Below, one piece after another: positions 19,497 to 29,225 of a stretch of DNA of 64,000 nt. The DNA is taken from NCBI RefSeq assembly GCF_029439455.1, contig NZ_JAQFVG010000268.1, positions 142,825 to 206,824 of the forward strand, given 5' to 3'. The notes under the pieces were generated by a model. It did not search any database, was not told where the DNA came from, and was given only the letters and a program-made list of their open reading frames with translations. The translations under genes were made by a program, and so were the position numbers. The first letter of the stretch is position 1, and every line of letters begins with the position of its first letter. This DNA comes from Caballeronia sp. BR00000012568055 (GTDB taxonomy: Bacteria > Pseudomonadota > Gammaproteobacteria > Burkholderiales > Burkholderiaceae).

Positions 19497-20768
19497 ATGC
19501 TCTATCAAATCCACGAATTCCAGCGGGCTCTGCTGTCCCCCCTCACAGCCTGGGCCCAGGCCGCCTCCAAGTCTTTTGTGAATCCGGCCAGCCCGCTAGC
19601 CTATGTTCCCGGTTCGAGCCGTCTGGCCGCCGGTTACGAATTGCTGTATCGGCTGGGCAAGGACTACGAAAAGCCCGAGTTCGAACTGCATCAAATCGGC
19701 AAGGACGGCCATAACATTCCGATCGTCGAACAGACGGTCGTCGAAAAGCCGTTCTGCCGCCTGCTGCGCTTCAAGCGATTCGCCGACGACAGCGCCACCG
19801 TCACCAAGCTCAAGAACGAGCCGATCGTGCTGGTCTGCGCGCCGCTCTCCGGCCATCATTCGACGCTGCTGCGCGACACGGTGAAAACGCTGCTGCAAGA
19901 CCACAAGGTGTACATCACCGACTGGATCGACGCGCGCATGGTGCCGACCGAGAACGGCCCGTTCCATCTGGACGATTACGTCGAATATATTCAGGAGTTC
20001 ATCCGTCATATCGGCGCGAAGGATCTGCACGTCATTTCCGTGTGCCAGCCGACCGTGCCGGTGCTCGCCGCCATTTCGCTGATGGCGAGCCGTGGCGAAG
20101 ACACGCCGCGCACCATGACCATGATGGGCGGCCCGATCGATGCGCGCCGCAGCCCGACCTCGGTCAACTCGCTGGCCAACGAGCACTCGTACGAATGGTT
20201 CGAGAACAACGTCATCTACACGGTGCCGGCTAACTATCCGGGCGTGGGCCGCAAGGTCTATCCGGGCTTCCTGCAACACGCCGGTTTCGTCGCGATGAAC
20301 CCCGAGCGCCATCTCACGGCCCATTGGGACTTCTATCAAAACCTGCTGCGCGGCGACGATGAAGACGCCGAGCAACATCGCCGTTTCTACGACGAATACA
20401 ACGCCGTGCTGGATATGGCCGCCGAGTATTACCTCGAAACCATCCGCATCGTGTTCCAGGAATTCCGGCTCGCGGAAGGCACGTGGGAAGTGAACGGCGA
20501 GATGGTGCGCCCGCAGGACATCAAGAAGACGGCGCTGTTCACCATCGAAGGCGAACTGGACGATATTTCCGGCAGCGGCCAGACGCGCGCCGCGCACGAT
20601 CTGTGTGACGGCATTCCGGCCAAGGACAAGCGTCATTTCACGGTGGAAAAGGCCGGCCACTACGGCATTTTCTCCGGCCGCCGCTGGCGCGCGATGGTGT
20701 ATCCGCAATTGCGCGAGTTCATCCTCGAGCACGACAAGACGCCGAAAACGGAAGCAGTTCCGGCCTAA
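19497..20768 (+). CDS. phaZ: Intracellular poly(3-hydroxybutyrate) depolymerase
   Basis: The 423-residue protein mobilises stored PHB granules. It is an alpha/beta-hydrolase whose nucleophile is cysteine instead of serine. Cys 183 sits in SVCQPTVP, Asp 355 in GELDDISG and His 388 in EKAGHYG. These match in both identity and number the triad I recall for Cupriavidus necator PhaZ1, which argues for a direct orthologue. The ATG at 19497 restores this numbering exactly; the open frame extends 40 codons upstream without similarity. A bidirectional terminator follows. Confidence 0.95.
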   Translation: MLYQIHEFQRALLSPLTAWAQAASKSFVNPASPLAYVPGSSRLAAGYELLYRLGKDYEKPEFELHQIGKDGHNIPIVEQTVVEKPFCRLLRFKRFADDSATVTKLKNEPIVLVCAPLSGHHSTLLRDTVKTLLQDHKVYITDWIDARMVPTENGPFHLDDYVEYIQEFIRHIGAKDLHVISVCQPTVPVLAAISLMASRGEDTPRTMTMMGGPIDARRSPTSVNSLANEHSYEWFENNVIYTVPANYPGVGRKVYPGFLQHAGFVAMNPERHLTAHWDFYQNLLRGDDEDAEQHRRFYDEYNAVLDMAAEYYLETIRIVFQEFRLAEGTWEVNGEMVRPQDIKKTALFTIEGELDDISGSGQTRAAHDLCDGIPAKDKRHFTVEKAGHYGIFSGRRWRAMVYPQLREFILEHDKTPKTEAVPA

Positions 20769-20840
20769 GCGGAATTTGTTCGGATTACTTGCGGCGGGAT
20801 CGGTCCAATGATTTGAACCGGTTCCATCGGCAGAAACAAA

Positions 20841-20875
20841 AACGTCGCGCCCTGCAAAGAGCGCGACGTTTTTTT
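20841..20875. terminator. Bidirectional terminator between phaZ and tetR
   Basis: A perfect 10-bp stem (AACGTCGCGC, 20841-20850; GCGCGACGTT, 20861-20870) has a 10-nt loop and a T run to 20875 on the plus strand. A-rich sequence on the other side lets it serve the convergent regulator gene too. Confidence 0.88.
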
Positions 20876-20893
20876 CATCCCATGCGAGTCTGA

Positions 20894-21526
20894 CTATTTT
20901 CTCGTCAGATACGCAAGCAGCAATTCCGTATTCATCCGCACCATTTGTTCGCGCTGCGCGGCCTGGCTGAAATCCAGCCCGAAACTCGCCTCCAGCGTGA
21001 AACGATTCGACACGATGTAATATCCGAGCCCCGACAAGGTGATGTAGAACTTCAGCGGCTCGACGTCGGCGCGAAATAATCCTGCTTTCTGTCCGCGTTC
21101 GAGAATGCCGGTCAGCGTTTCGACGATCGGCGAAATCAGATCGCGAATGCGATTCGATCCCTTGATGTATTTCGCCTCGTGCAGATTCTCGTTATTGATC
21201 AGCCGCAACAGCTCGGGGTGATCTCGATAATAATCCCAGACGAAATGCGCAAGCCGCGTCATCGCTTCGATCGGCGCAACGCCTTCGAGGTCGAGCGTGC
21301 GTTCCGCTTCGACGAGTGCGGACAGCGCATGTTCGAGCACGGCAGTGAAAAGCTGCTCCTTGCTGCCGAAGTAGTAATAGAGCATGCGCTCGTTGGTTTC
21401 GGCCCGGCGGGCGATCTGATCGACGCGCGCGCCGAACAGTCCGCCTGCTGCAAACTCTTCCGCAGCAGCAAGCAGGATACGGCGCCGGGTGCCTTCAGGA
21501 TCTCTTTTGATTTTCGGCTGATTCAT
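20894..21526 (-). CDS. TetR/AcrR family transcriptional regulator
   Basis: The 210-residue protein has an N-terminal TetR helix-turn-helix (residues ~13-60) with the diagnostic ERMLYYYFGSKEQLF segment. The ligand-binding domain contains HPELLRLINNENLHEAKYI, close in pattern to the second TetR protein at 62077-62832. That similarity suggests the two belong to the same subfamily, which often controls catabolic operons. The ATG at 21526 begins MNQPKIKRDPEGTRR, just before the DNA-binding domain. Its target is unknown: neighbours are phaZ (convergent) and rnfB (divergent). Confidence 0.88.
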   Translation of the reverse strand: MNQPKIKRDPEGTRRRILLAAAEEFAAGGLFGARVDQIARRAETNERMLYYYFGSKEQLFTAVLEHALSALVEAERTLDLEGVAPIEAMTRLAHFVWDYYRDHPELLRLINNENLHEAKYIKGSNRIRDLISPIVETLTGILERGQKAGLFRADVEPLKFYITLSGLGYYIVSNRFTLEASFGLDFSQAAQREQMVRMNTELLLAYLTRK

Positions 21527-21859
21527 GGTGGCATGATTCGGGAGCCGCGTTGCCGGATATGCGTCACGCGGCCCGCGCTGAGGGGTACATGACGTGAACG
21601 GGCGCGCCAAGGTTATTGGGGAACACCGTCCTGCGGTCTAACGATAAAGCGCTTCGATTATGCGCACATCGCAGCGCCATTGGCAATTGGGATCGAAAGC
21701 CACCTGGCACCGCGATTGCCGACTTCGGCGATAATACGAACTGTTGAATCGAAACTAGTCGAGCGCGCGCCGGGTCATCGGACGAACGCCGAATGCGCGG
21801 ATTATCGTTTGCGCACATTCCCCTGCATCAAAGCAATTATCGCGATATTCGCGCTTCCC
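21527..21859. other. Divergent intergenic region between tetR and rnfB
   Basis: These 333 bp separate the regulator from the rnfB start chosen here. The rnfB frame is open through much of it, so a slightly earlier rnfB start cannot be excluded. I could not assign a promoter or operator with confidence. Confidence 0.4.
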
Positions 21860-22663
21860 GTGACCGCCATCGTTTCAAAGACGCTCGCTGAGCGCATCGA
21901 AGACCTGCTGCCGCAGACCCAGTGCACCAAATGCGGCTCTCCCGCCTGCCGGCCGTATGCGGACGCCATCGCTGCGGGCGAGGCCGGTTATAACCAGTGC
22001 CCGCCGGGCGGCGAGGAAGGTATCGCGCGGCTGGCCGCGTTGCTCGGCAAACCCGTGATTCCGCTCGATACCACCCACGGCGTCGAACGCGCGCGGCCTG
22101 TTGCCGTGATCGATGAAAACGTGTGTATCGGATGCACGTTATGTATGCAGGCGTGTCCGGTCGATGCCATCGTCGGCGCGGCGAAGCTGATGCACAGCGT
22201 GATTCCGGAACTGTGCACGGGCTGCGATCTGTGCGTGCCGCCCTGCCCGGTCGATTGCATCGACATGATCGCCGTCACGGGCGATGCCACCGGCTGGGAC
22301 GCGTGGAGTCAGCCGCAGGCGGACGCCGCGCGCGAACGCCACGACCGGCGCGTCGCGCGGCTTGCACGCGATCGTGCGGAGGCCGAAGCGCGCAAAGCGT
22401 CGCGCGCTGCCGTGGCTGAATCGCCCAAAGAAGCCCTACCCGAAGCCGCGCCCGAAGTCGCTCAAGAAGACCCCGAAGCGAAGAAGCGCGCCATCATTCA
22501 GGCCGCGATGGAACGCGCGCGCAAGAAGAAGGAAGAGATGATGCAGCAAGGCGCGGGGCCGAAAAACACCGACCATGTCAGCGCCGCCGTGCAGGCGCAA
22601 ATCGATGCAGCCGAAGCGCGCCGCAAACGCCTCGGCCTTATCGATAAAAACGAAAAAAAATGA
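21860..22663 (+). CDS. rnfB: RnfB-type iron-sulfur electron transport protein (orphan)
   Basis: The 267-residue protein has a four-cysteine cluster motif, CTKCGSPAC plus CPPGG (Cys 22, 25, 30, 47). Two [4Fe-4S] ferredoxin motifs follow, [12 protein letters not shown] (Cys 89-99) and [12 protein letters not shown] (Cys 119-129). A charged Ala/Lys-rich tail completes it. It lacks the N-terminal membrane anchor of classical RnfB, and no other rnf genes are nearby, as is usual for beta-proteobacterial orphan RnfB. The GTG start at 21860 ([15 protein letters not shown]) is the best fit to the family; no strong Shine-Dalgarno confirms it. Its stop overlaps nth by 4 bp. Confidence 0.85.
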   Translation: MTAIVSKTLAERIEDLLPQTQCTKCGSPACRPYADAIAAGEAGYNQCPPGGEEGIARLAALLGKPVIPLDTTHGVERARPVAVIDENVCIGCTLCMQACPVDAIVGAAKLMHSVIPELCTGCDLCVPPCPVDCIDMIAVTGDATGWDAWSQPQADAARERHDRRVARLARDRAEAEARKASRAAVAESPKEALPEAAPEVAQEDPEAKKRAIIQAAMERARKKKEEMMQQGAGPKNTDHVSAAVQAQIDAAEARRKRLGLIDKNEKK

Positions 22664-23304
22664 ACCCCGCCAAGCGACGCGCCATCTTCGAAACGCTGCG
22701 CGATCTCGATCCGCATCCGAAGACCGAACTCGAATACACCACGCCGTTCGAACTGCTGATCGCCGTAATGCTGTCCGCGCAGGCCACCGACGTGTCCGTC
22801 AACAAGGCGATGCGCAAGATGTTTCCCGTCGCCAATACGCCGGAGACGGTGCTCGCGTTGGGCGAGGAAGGCGTGACGGGGTATATCAAGACCATCGGGT
22901 TGTATCGGACGAAGGCGAAGAATGTGATCGCCACGTGCCGTATGTTGATCGAGCAATACGGCGGCGACGTGCCGGACGATCGCGACGCGCTGGAAGGACT
23001 GCCGGGCGTCGGGCGCAAGACCGCGAACGTAGTCCTCAATATCGCGTTCGGCCATCCGACTATCGCGGTCGATACGCACATCTTTCGCGTCGCCAATCGC
23101 ACGGGACTCGCGCCCGGTAAGGACGTGCGCGCGGTCGAAACGGCGCTTGAGAAATTCACGCCGAAGGATTTCATCCACGACGCGCATCACTGGCTGATCC
23201 TGCACGGTCGATACATCTGCAAGGCGCGCACGCCCGAGTGCTGGCATTGCGCGATCGAGCCGCTGTGCGAGTTCCGGCCGAAGACGCCGGCACCCATCGA
23301 ATAA
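22660..23304 (+). CDS. nth: Endonuclease III
   Basis: This 214-residue DNA glycosylase/AP lyase removes oxidised pyrimidines. The helix-hairpin-helix [13 protein letters not shown] carries catalytic Lys 120, and Asp 138 lies in VDTHIFRV. The C-terminal [4Fe-4S] cluster ligands are Cys 187, 194, 197 and 203. All of these have the same numbers as in E. coli Nth. The ATG overlaps the rnfB stop (ATGA), so production of this Fe-S enzyme is coupled to that of an Fe-S electron carrier. Confidence 0.97.
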   Translation: MNPAKRRAIFETLRDLDPHPKTELEYTTPFELLIAVMLSAQATDVSVNKAMRKMFPVANTPETVLALGEEGVTGYIKTIGLYRTKAKNVIATCRMLIEQYGGDVPDDRDALEGLPGVGRKTANVVLNIAFGHPTIAVDTHIFRVANRTGLAPGKDVRAVETALEKFTPKDFIHDAHHWLILHGRYICKARTPECWHCAIEPLCEFRPKTPAPIE

Positions 23305-23365
23305 GCATCCAGGCGCGCTCAGGATTACAATAGCGGTCTGAATCACGCAATCGAATCAACAGCTT

Positions 23366-23797
23366 ATGTTCAATCCCAGCCGCGACGAAGTTCGCCAGTT
23401 TTTCACCGACGCGTGGCGCAAGGAGCGCGCGGGCGAGATTTTGACGCCGCTCGAAAGCATGGCCGCCGACTGGATCGGCGAGCATCCCGAATATCACGAG
23501 TCGCTCGCCAATCCGGATGCCAAACAGACCGATTATTCGCCGGATCGCGGCCAGACCAACCCGTTTCTTCATCTGTCGATGCATCTGGCCATCAGCGAGC
23601 AGTTGTCGATCGATCAGCCGCCGGGCATCCGCCGCGCGCACGACAAGCTCGTCGCGCGGCTCGGCTCGCCGCACGACGCGCAACACGCGATCATGGAGTG
23701 CCTCGGTCAGGTGATCTGGGAAGCGCAGCGTTCGAATACGCCGCCGGATACGGATCAGTATCTTGCGTTGATCGAACGGCGTGCTTCGCGGGACTAA
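23366..23797 (+). CDS. DUF1841 family protein
   Basis: The 143-residue soluble protein starts MFNPSRDEVRQFFTDAWRK and contains NPFLHLSMHLAISEQ and HAIMECLGQVIWEAQR, patterns I associate with the DUF1841 family of beta/gamma-proteobacteria. No signal peptide or membrane segment is present. The conserved histidines (HLSMHL and HDAQHAIMECL) could bind metal. The function is unknown. It lies 61 bp after nth and is followed by a strong terminator. Confidence 0.85.
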   Translation: MFNPSRDEVRQFFTDAWRKERAGEILTPLESMAADWIGEHPEYHESLANPDAKQTDYSPDRGQTNPFLHLSMHLAISEQLSIDQPPGIRRAHDKLVARLGSPHDAQHAIMECLGQVIWEAQRSNTPPDTDQYLALIERRASRD

Positions 23798-23822
23798 CTA
23801 AGCATCACGCAAGGCACAAAGC

Positions 23823-23855
23823 AAAACACCCCGCATCGAGCGGGGTGTTTTGTTT
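23823..23855. terminator. Bidirectional terminator between DUF1841 gene and cytochrome c
   Basis: An 11-bp perfect stem (AAAACACCCCG, 23823-23833; CGGGGTGTTTT, 23841-23851) with a 7-nt loop is flanked by A and T runs, so it can end both converging transcripts. Confidence 0.88.
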
Positions 23856-23876
23856 GAGCGGAGGTAAGAAGCGAAG

Positions 23877-24245
23877 TTACTTCTTCAACACCAGCGCTCC
23901 ATCCAGCGATTCGATATACGCCGCCAGATCCTTCAGATCGCTCTGCGACAGGCTTTGCACTTGCGCGGCCATGATCGCGTTGTTGCGGCCAAAGTTCGGA
24001 TTGCCGTTGCCGATCTGATACTGGCGCAGCGCCCAGTAAATATACGTCGCATGCTGGCCCGCGAGCTTCGGATATTCACCGCTCACCGGCTTGTTGAGAT
24101 TGGGACCGTGGCAGGCCGCGCAATTATGGCTTTCCGACAGCGCCTTGCCGTTGCCCGCATCCGCTGCGCGCGCGACGTTCAGCGTCGCCATGCCGATCAG
24201 CGCAGCCGCACCCACCGCTTTAAAGATTGCCTTAGAGGGCATCAT
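23877..24245 (-). CDS. Periplasmic c-type cytochrome (c553-like)
   Basis: The 122-residue protein has a signal peptide ending near ARAAD (residue ~28). The mature single-heme domain has the CAACH site (Cys 42, Cys 45, His 46), and methionine 92 in AIMAAQ is the likely distal ligand. It is the downstream member of a tandem cytochrome pair, 43 bp after its neighbour. It probably transfers electrons in the periplasm between respiratory complexes; partners are not encoded nearby. Confidence 0.9.
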   Translation of the reverse strand: MMPSKAIFKAVGAAALIGMATLNVARAADAGNGKALSESHNCAACHGPNLNKPVSGEYPKLAGQHATYIYWALRQYQIGNGNPNFGRNNAIMAAQVQSLSQSDLKDLAAYIESLDGALVLKK

Positions 24246-24288
24246 GAATTCTCCTGTCCTGCGTCACGCTTCACGCGCAGCGCCCGGA

Positions 24289-24654
24289 TCACTTGTCGGG
24301 ATTGTTCTTCGATTGAGGGGTTTGCGCGGCGTAGTACGCGGCGATATCGGCGATATCCTGATCGGACAGCGTGGTCGCGATGGCGCGCATGGTCTCGAAG
24401 TGGCGGTCGCCCTTCTTGTACGCGTGCAGCGCATTGGCGATGTACTGCGCGTTCTGGCCGCCCAGCATCGGCACTTCGTAGACTTCGGGGTACGCGGTGC
24501 GATAGCCCGGAATGCCGTGGCAGCCGATACACATCGCAACCTTGCCTTCTGCGGCTTTGGCGTCCCCCACGACGTCGGCCGACGCCTGGGTCGCGAAGCC
24601 GGCAAGACCCGACAGCGCTGCAATCACGGCACATTTGCCGACGAAATTGTTCAT
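24289..24654 (-). CDS. Periplasmic c-type cytochrome
   Basis: The 121-residue exported protein has a signal peptide ending near QASA (residue ~26). One heme-binding site CIGCH is at residues 42-46, and Met 77 or Met 82 could be the distal ligand. Paralogous to the next gene in fold and size. The ATG at 24654 gives MNNFVGKCAVIAALSG, a normal signal peptide; the frame is open 22 codons further upstream. A candidate promoter lies about 130 bp upstream. Confidence 0.9.
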   Translation of the reverse strand: MNNFVGKCAVIAALSGLAGFATQASADVVGDAKAAEGKVAMCIGCHGIPGYRTAYPEVYEVPMLGGQNAQYIANALHAYKKGDRHFETMRAIATTLSDQDIADIAAYYAAQTPQSKNNPDK

Positions 24655-25064
24655 AGCTTCTAACCTGGCATGAGGGGAAATCCGGCGCTCGTCAGCCTTG
24701 GCCCGCGCCGAGCGCTTCACAACTGCTTGACAACCTTCTCGGGACTGTTCTGCTTGTTGACCGCGCAGGCCAAAAAAATCGCGCTAATTGTACCGCGCGA
24801 CCTCGGGACCGTCCACAATCGAGAACGCCCGGAAGCCTTGCTGGCAATGGGAGTCGGCCCAAAAGCAGCTTTTTAGCCTGCGACAATTCGTCCCTGTACA
24901 AAATCGCGGCACCGCGCGCGTGCGTTCGAAACCGGCTCGCGCGCAGCATGTTCGATACAGCCATCGCCCGATCCGGCGCGGCTCAAACGATACCGGGCGC
25001 ACGCCCATGCCGAAAGGTCTTCTGACTTATACTGGGATTTTTTTCCTCCACCGGAATCTTCGTT
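24655..25064. other. Divergent intergenic region between cytochromes c and moxR-like gene
   Basis: These 410 bp have no credible gene. A minus-strand promoter candidate lies at 24787-24815. On the plus strand, TATACT at 25028-25033 is a possible -10 for the MoxR-like gene, giving a leader of about 25 nt, but no -35 is clear. Confidence 0.45.
24787..24815 (-). promoter_or_regulatory. Candidate sigma-70 promoter for the cytochrome c pair
   Basis: On the minus strand, TGGACG (24815-24810) and TACAAT (24792-24787) are spaced 17 bp apart, with 4/6 and 5/6 consensus matches. It points at the two cytochrome genes. Confidence 0.5.
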
Positions 25065-25907
<843 letters not shown>

Positions 25908-25916
25908 GCACACGAC

Positions 25917-26507
25917 ATGAGCCGCTGGATCGAACCCGTCACGCTCGAAGGCGAGCACGTGAAACTCGTGCCGCTGTCGCTGGAACACGAGCCCGCGCTG
26001 AGCGCCGCCGCGCGCGATGGCGAGTTGTGGAAACTCTGGTACACCTTCGTGCCCTCGCCGGAGGAAACGCGCGCGTATATCGAAACTGCGCTGGATATGC
26101 GCGACCGGCTCGGCGCGCACCCCTTCGCCGTGATCGATACGAAGACCGGCGATATCGTCGGTTCGACGCGCTTCTTTGCGGCGGAGCCCGCGCATCGGCG
26201 GCTGGAGATCGGGCATACGTGGTACGCCAAACGCGTGCAGAAAAGCCCGCTCAATACCGAAGCGAAGCTGCTTCTGCTCACGCATGCGTTCGACAAGCTC
26301 GGGTGTATCGCGGTCGAGTTCCGAACGCATTTTATGAACCACGCATCGCGGACGGCGATTGCGCGGCTCGGCGCGAAACAGGATGGCATTCTGCGCAATA
26401 ACGGCATCGGGCGGAACGGCGTGTATCGCGATACGGTCGTGTTCTCGATCATCGAATCGGAATGGCCGGCGGTGCGGGCCAATCTGAACTTCCGGCTCGA
26501 TCGCTGA
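25917..26507 (+). CDS. GNAT family N-acetyltransferase (RimJ/RimL-like)
   Basis: The 196-residue protein begins WIEPVTLEGEHVKLVPLSLEHE, typical of the RimJ/RimL-type acyltransferase branch. The acetyl-CoA-binding core is around residues 60-140, with EIGHTWYAKRVQ and the later FRTHFMNHASRTAIARLGA. It starts only 9 bp after the MoxR-like gene and lies 24 bp before the VWA gene, so it is part of the same operon. It may acetylate a protein N-terminus or small molecule; the substrate is unknown. Confidence 0.85.
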   Translation: MSRWIEPVTLEGEHVKLVPLSLEHEPALSAAARDGELWKLWYTFVPSPEETRAYIETALDMRDRLGAHPFAVIDTKTGDIVGSTRFFAAEPAHRRLEIGHTWYAKRVQKSPLNTEAKLLLLTHAFDKLGCIAVEFRTHFMNHASRTAIARLGAKQDGILRNNGIGRNGVYRDTVVFSIIESEWPAVRANLNFRLDR

Positions 26508-26531
26508 TACAGAAAAAAGGAGCGCGCGTTC

Positions 26532-27707
26532 ATGCTGATCGACTTCTTCTACTCGCTGCGCGACGCGAAGCTGCCCGTCTCCGTCAAGGAATATCTGACG
26601 CTGCTCGAAGCGCTCAAGGCGCAGGTGATCCAGCCATCGCTCGATGAGTTCTACTTTCTCGCGCGCATGACGCTGGTGAAGGACGAGAAGTACTTCGACA
26701 AGTTCGATCGTGCGTTCGGCGCGTATTTTCACGGCGTCATGCAGATTCCCGACGACGCCTTCGAGATTCCGCTCGACTGGCTCAAGAAGCGCCTCGAACG
26801 CGATTTCACGGCCGAAGAGAAAAAGCGCATCGAAGCGCTCGGCGGGATCGACAAGTTGATGGAGCGGTTCAAGGAACTGCTCGACGAACAGAAAGGCCGG
26901 CACGAAGGCGGCAATAAGTGGATCGGCACGGGCGGCACGTCGCCGTACGGGCACGGCGGCTATAACCCGGAAGGCTTTCGGATCGGCGGGGAATCGTCGG
27001 GGAATCGCAGCGCCGTGAAGGTGTGGGACGAGCGTGGGTATCGCGATTACGACGATCAGGTGGAAATCGGCACGCGCAATATCAAGGTGGCGCTCAGACG
27101 CTTGCGGCGCTTTGCGCGTGAAGGCGCGGCCGAAGAACTCGATCTGCCCGATACCATCCGCAGCACCGCCGCCAACGCCGGCTGGCTCGATCTGAAGATG
27201 GTCCCGGAGCGTCACAACAACGTCAAAGTGCTGATGCTGCTCGATGTCGGCGGCTCGATGGACGATCACATCAAGCGCGTGGAAGAGTTGTTCTCGGCGG
27301 CGGAGGCGGAATTCAAACACCTCGAGTTTTACTATTTCCACAACTGCGTCTACGACTTTCTGTGGAAGAACACCCGCCGCCGTCACACTGAACGCACGCC
27401 CACGTTCGACGTGCTGCACAAGTTCACGCCCGACTACAAACTCATCTTCGTCGGCGATGCCACCATGAGCCCGTACGAAGTCCTGCAACCGGGCGGCTCG
27501 GTCGAGTACAACAATGCCGAAGCGGGCGCGGTGTGGCTGCGCCGGCTGGCGGATCAGTTTCCGCATCATGCGTGGCTCAATCCGGAGCCTGAGCGGCTAT
27601 GGGAATATCGTCAGTCGATCGGCGCGATCCGCAACGTGCTCGGCAATCGCATGTACGGCCTGACAATGGCCGGTCTCGAAGCCGCCATGCGCGCCCTTTC
27701 CAAATAA
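26532..27707 (+). CDS. VWA-domain protein, CoxE-like
   Basis: This 391-residue protein has an all-helical N-terminal region beginning MLIDFFYSLRDAKLPVSVKEY, as in CoxE-like VWA proteins, and a C-terminal von Willebrand A domain. The MIDAS motif is DVGGS (in MLLDVGGSMDDHI), so the first serine of the classic DxSxS is glycine. A glycine-rich middle (~residues 125-160) links the two. An AAGGAG box 9 nt before the ATG supports the start. It probably works with the MoxR ATPase two genes upstream. Confidence 0.88.
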   Translation: MLIDFFYSLRDAKLPVSVKEYLTLLEALKAQVIQPSLDEFYFLARMTLVKDEKYFDKFDRAFGAYFHGVMQIPDDAFEIPLDWLKKRLERDFTAEEKKRIEALGGIDKLMERFKELLDEQKGRHEGGNKWIGTGGTSPYGHGGYNPEGFRIGGESSGNRSAVKVWDERGYRDYDDQVEIGTRNIKVALRRLRRFAREGAAEELDLPDTIRSTAANAGWLDLKMVPERHNNVKVLMLLDVGGSMDDHIKRVEELFSAAEAEFKHLEFYYFHNCVYDFLWKNTRRRHTERTPTFDVLHKFTPDYKLIFVGDATMSPYEVLQPGGSVEYNNAEAGAVWLRRLADQFPHHAWLNPEPERLWEYRQSIGAIRNVLGNRMYGLTMAGLEAAMRALSK

Positions 27708-27731
27708 CGATTCAAGCTCTGTAAGACCGCG

Positions 27732-28928
27732 ATGAAAGCCTCGTCTCCGGCGCAGCCCGCGCCGCGCTTCCTCTTTGACACCTCCGTTTCCACCATCGTC
27801 GCCGGCTTCGTCGCGATGATGACCGGCTACACGTCCTCGCTCGTTTTGATGTTCCAGGCCGGGCAAGCCGCCCATCTGAGCGATGCCCAAATCTCCTCGT
27901 GGATCTGGGCCTTGTCGATGGGCATGGCCGTCTGCACCATCGGCCTGTCGATGCGTTACCGCGCGCCCATCGTCGTCGCGTGGTCCACGCCGGGCGCGGC
28001 GCTGCTGATCTCGTCGATGCCCCACGTCGCTTACAGCGATGCGATCGGCGCGTTTATCGTCTGCGCGGTGCTGCTGACCGCCGTCGGCCTCACCGGCATC
28101 TTCGATACGCTGATGAAGCGCATTCCGTCCGGCATCGCGGCGGCGTTATTGGCGGGCATTCTGTTCGAGATCGGCATCGAAATTTTTCATGCGGCGGAAC
28201 ATCAGACGGCGCTGGTGCTGGTGATGTTTTTCACGTATCTCGTCGCGAAACGCTTCGTGCCGCGCTACGCGATTCCATCGACGCTGATTGCGGGAATCGT
28301 GGTCGCGGGCGCGCTCGGATTGCTCGATTTCTCGCGCTTTCACGTCGCGCTCGCGCATCCCGTTTTCACGATGCCGACGTTTTCGGCGGCGGCGGCGATC
28401 AGCATCGGCGTGCCGCTTTTTATCGTGGCGATGGCGTCGCAGAATGTGCCGGGCATCGCCGTGCTGCGCGCCGATGGCTACACCACGCCGTCCGCGCCGC
28501 TGATTTCCGCGACGGGTTTGGCATCGCTTGTGCTCGCGCCGTTCGGCTCGCACGGCGTCAATCTCGCCGCCATTACCGCCGCGATCTGCACGGGGCGCGA
28601 GGCGCACGAAAATCGCGACAAGCGTTACACCGCGGCGGTCTGGTGCGGCATCTTCTATCTGCTCGCGGGCACCTTCGGCGCGACCATCGCGGCGCTGTTC
28701 GCATCGTTTCCGCAGGCGCTGGTGGTATCGGTCGCGGCGCTCGCGCTGTTCGGCTCGATCATGAGCGGTCTCGCCAATGCGATGCACGACGTGCGCCAGC
28801 GCGAACCCGCGCTCGTCACGTTCATGGTAACGGCGTCGGGTCTCACGTTGTTATCGATTGGTTCGGCGTTCTGGGGCTTGATCGCGGGCGTGTTGACACA
28901 TTTGGTGCTGAACGCGCGGCGCGCATGA
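27732..28928 (+). CDS. benE: BenE-family benzoate/H+ symporter-like transporter
   Basis: The 398-residue inner-membrane protein has about 12 hydrophobic segments and BenE signatures such as WSTPGAALL, GIFDTLMKRIP, ASQNVPGIAVLRADGY and PFGSHGVNLAAITAAICTG. The family imports benzoate and related aromatics with protons. No benzoate-degradation genes are adjacent, so the real substrate may differ. It begins 24 bp after the VWA gene, so it may share its transcript. Confidence 0.87.
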   Translation: MKASSPAQPAPRFLFDTSVSTIVAGFVAMMTGYTSSLVLMFQAGQAAHLSDAQISSWIWALSMGMAVCTIGLSMRYRAPIVVAWSTPGAALLISSMPHVAYSDAIGAFIVCAVLLTAVGLTGIFDTLMKRIPSGIAAALLAGILFEIGIEIFHAAEHQTALVLVMFFTYLVAKRFVPRYAIPSTLIAGIVVAGALGLLDFSRFHVALAHPVFTMPTFSAAAAISIGVPLFIVAMASQNVPGIAVLRADGYTTPSAPLISATGLASLVLAPFGSHGVNLAAITAAICTGREAHENRDKRYTAAVWCGIFYLLAGTFGATIAALFASFPQALVVSVAALALFGSIMSGLANAMHDVRQREPALVTFMVTASGLTLLSIGSAFWGLIAGVLTHLVLNARRA

Positions 28929-29225
28929 GATCGCAAGTCGCCCGACCTACAATGACGGATTACGCTGAACATTGACGAAAACACGATCGATCCGTGCGAC
29001 GCCTCTGCGCGCGCCAGATTGAACGCACGGCGCGCCGGTGCAGTCGAATTCAGCGCATGTAGCACGCTGCGAGCGCGAATCCGCCGCGCGGGACTAGAAT
29101 GATGCAGTGAGATTCAAGGGGCGCGCCGTGCAAGGCAGTACGCACAGCAACACGCACGGCGTCGCGATCATGGCCAATCCGCGGGATACCGCAATTTGAC
29201 GAGGCGCACGCGCCTGAGACACGAC

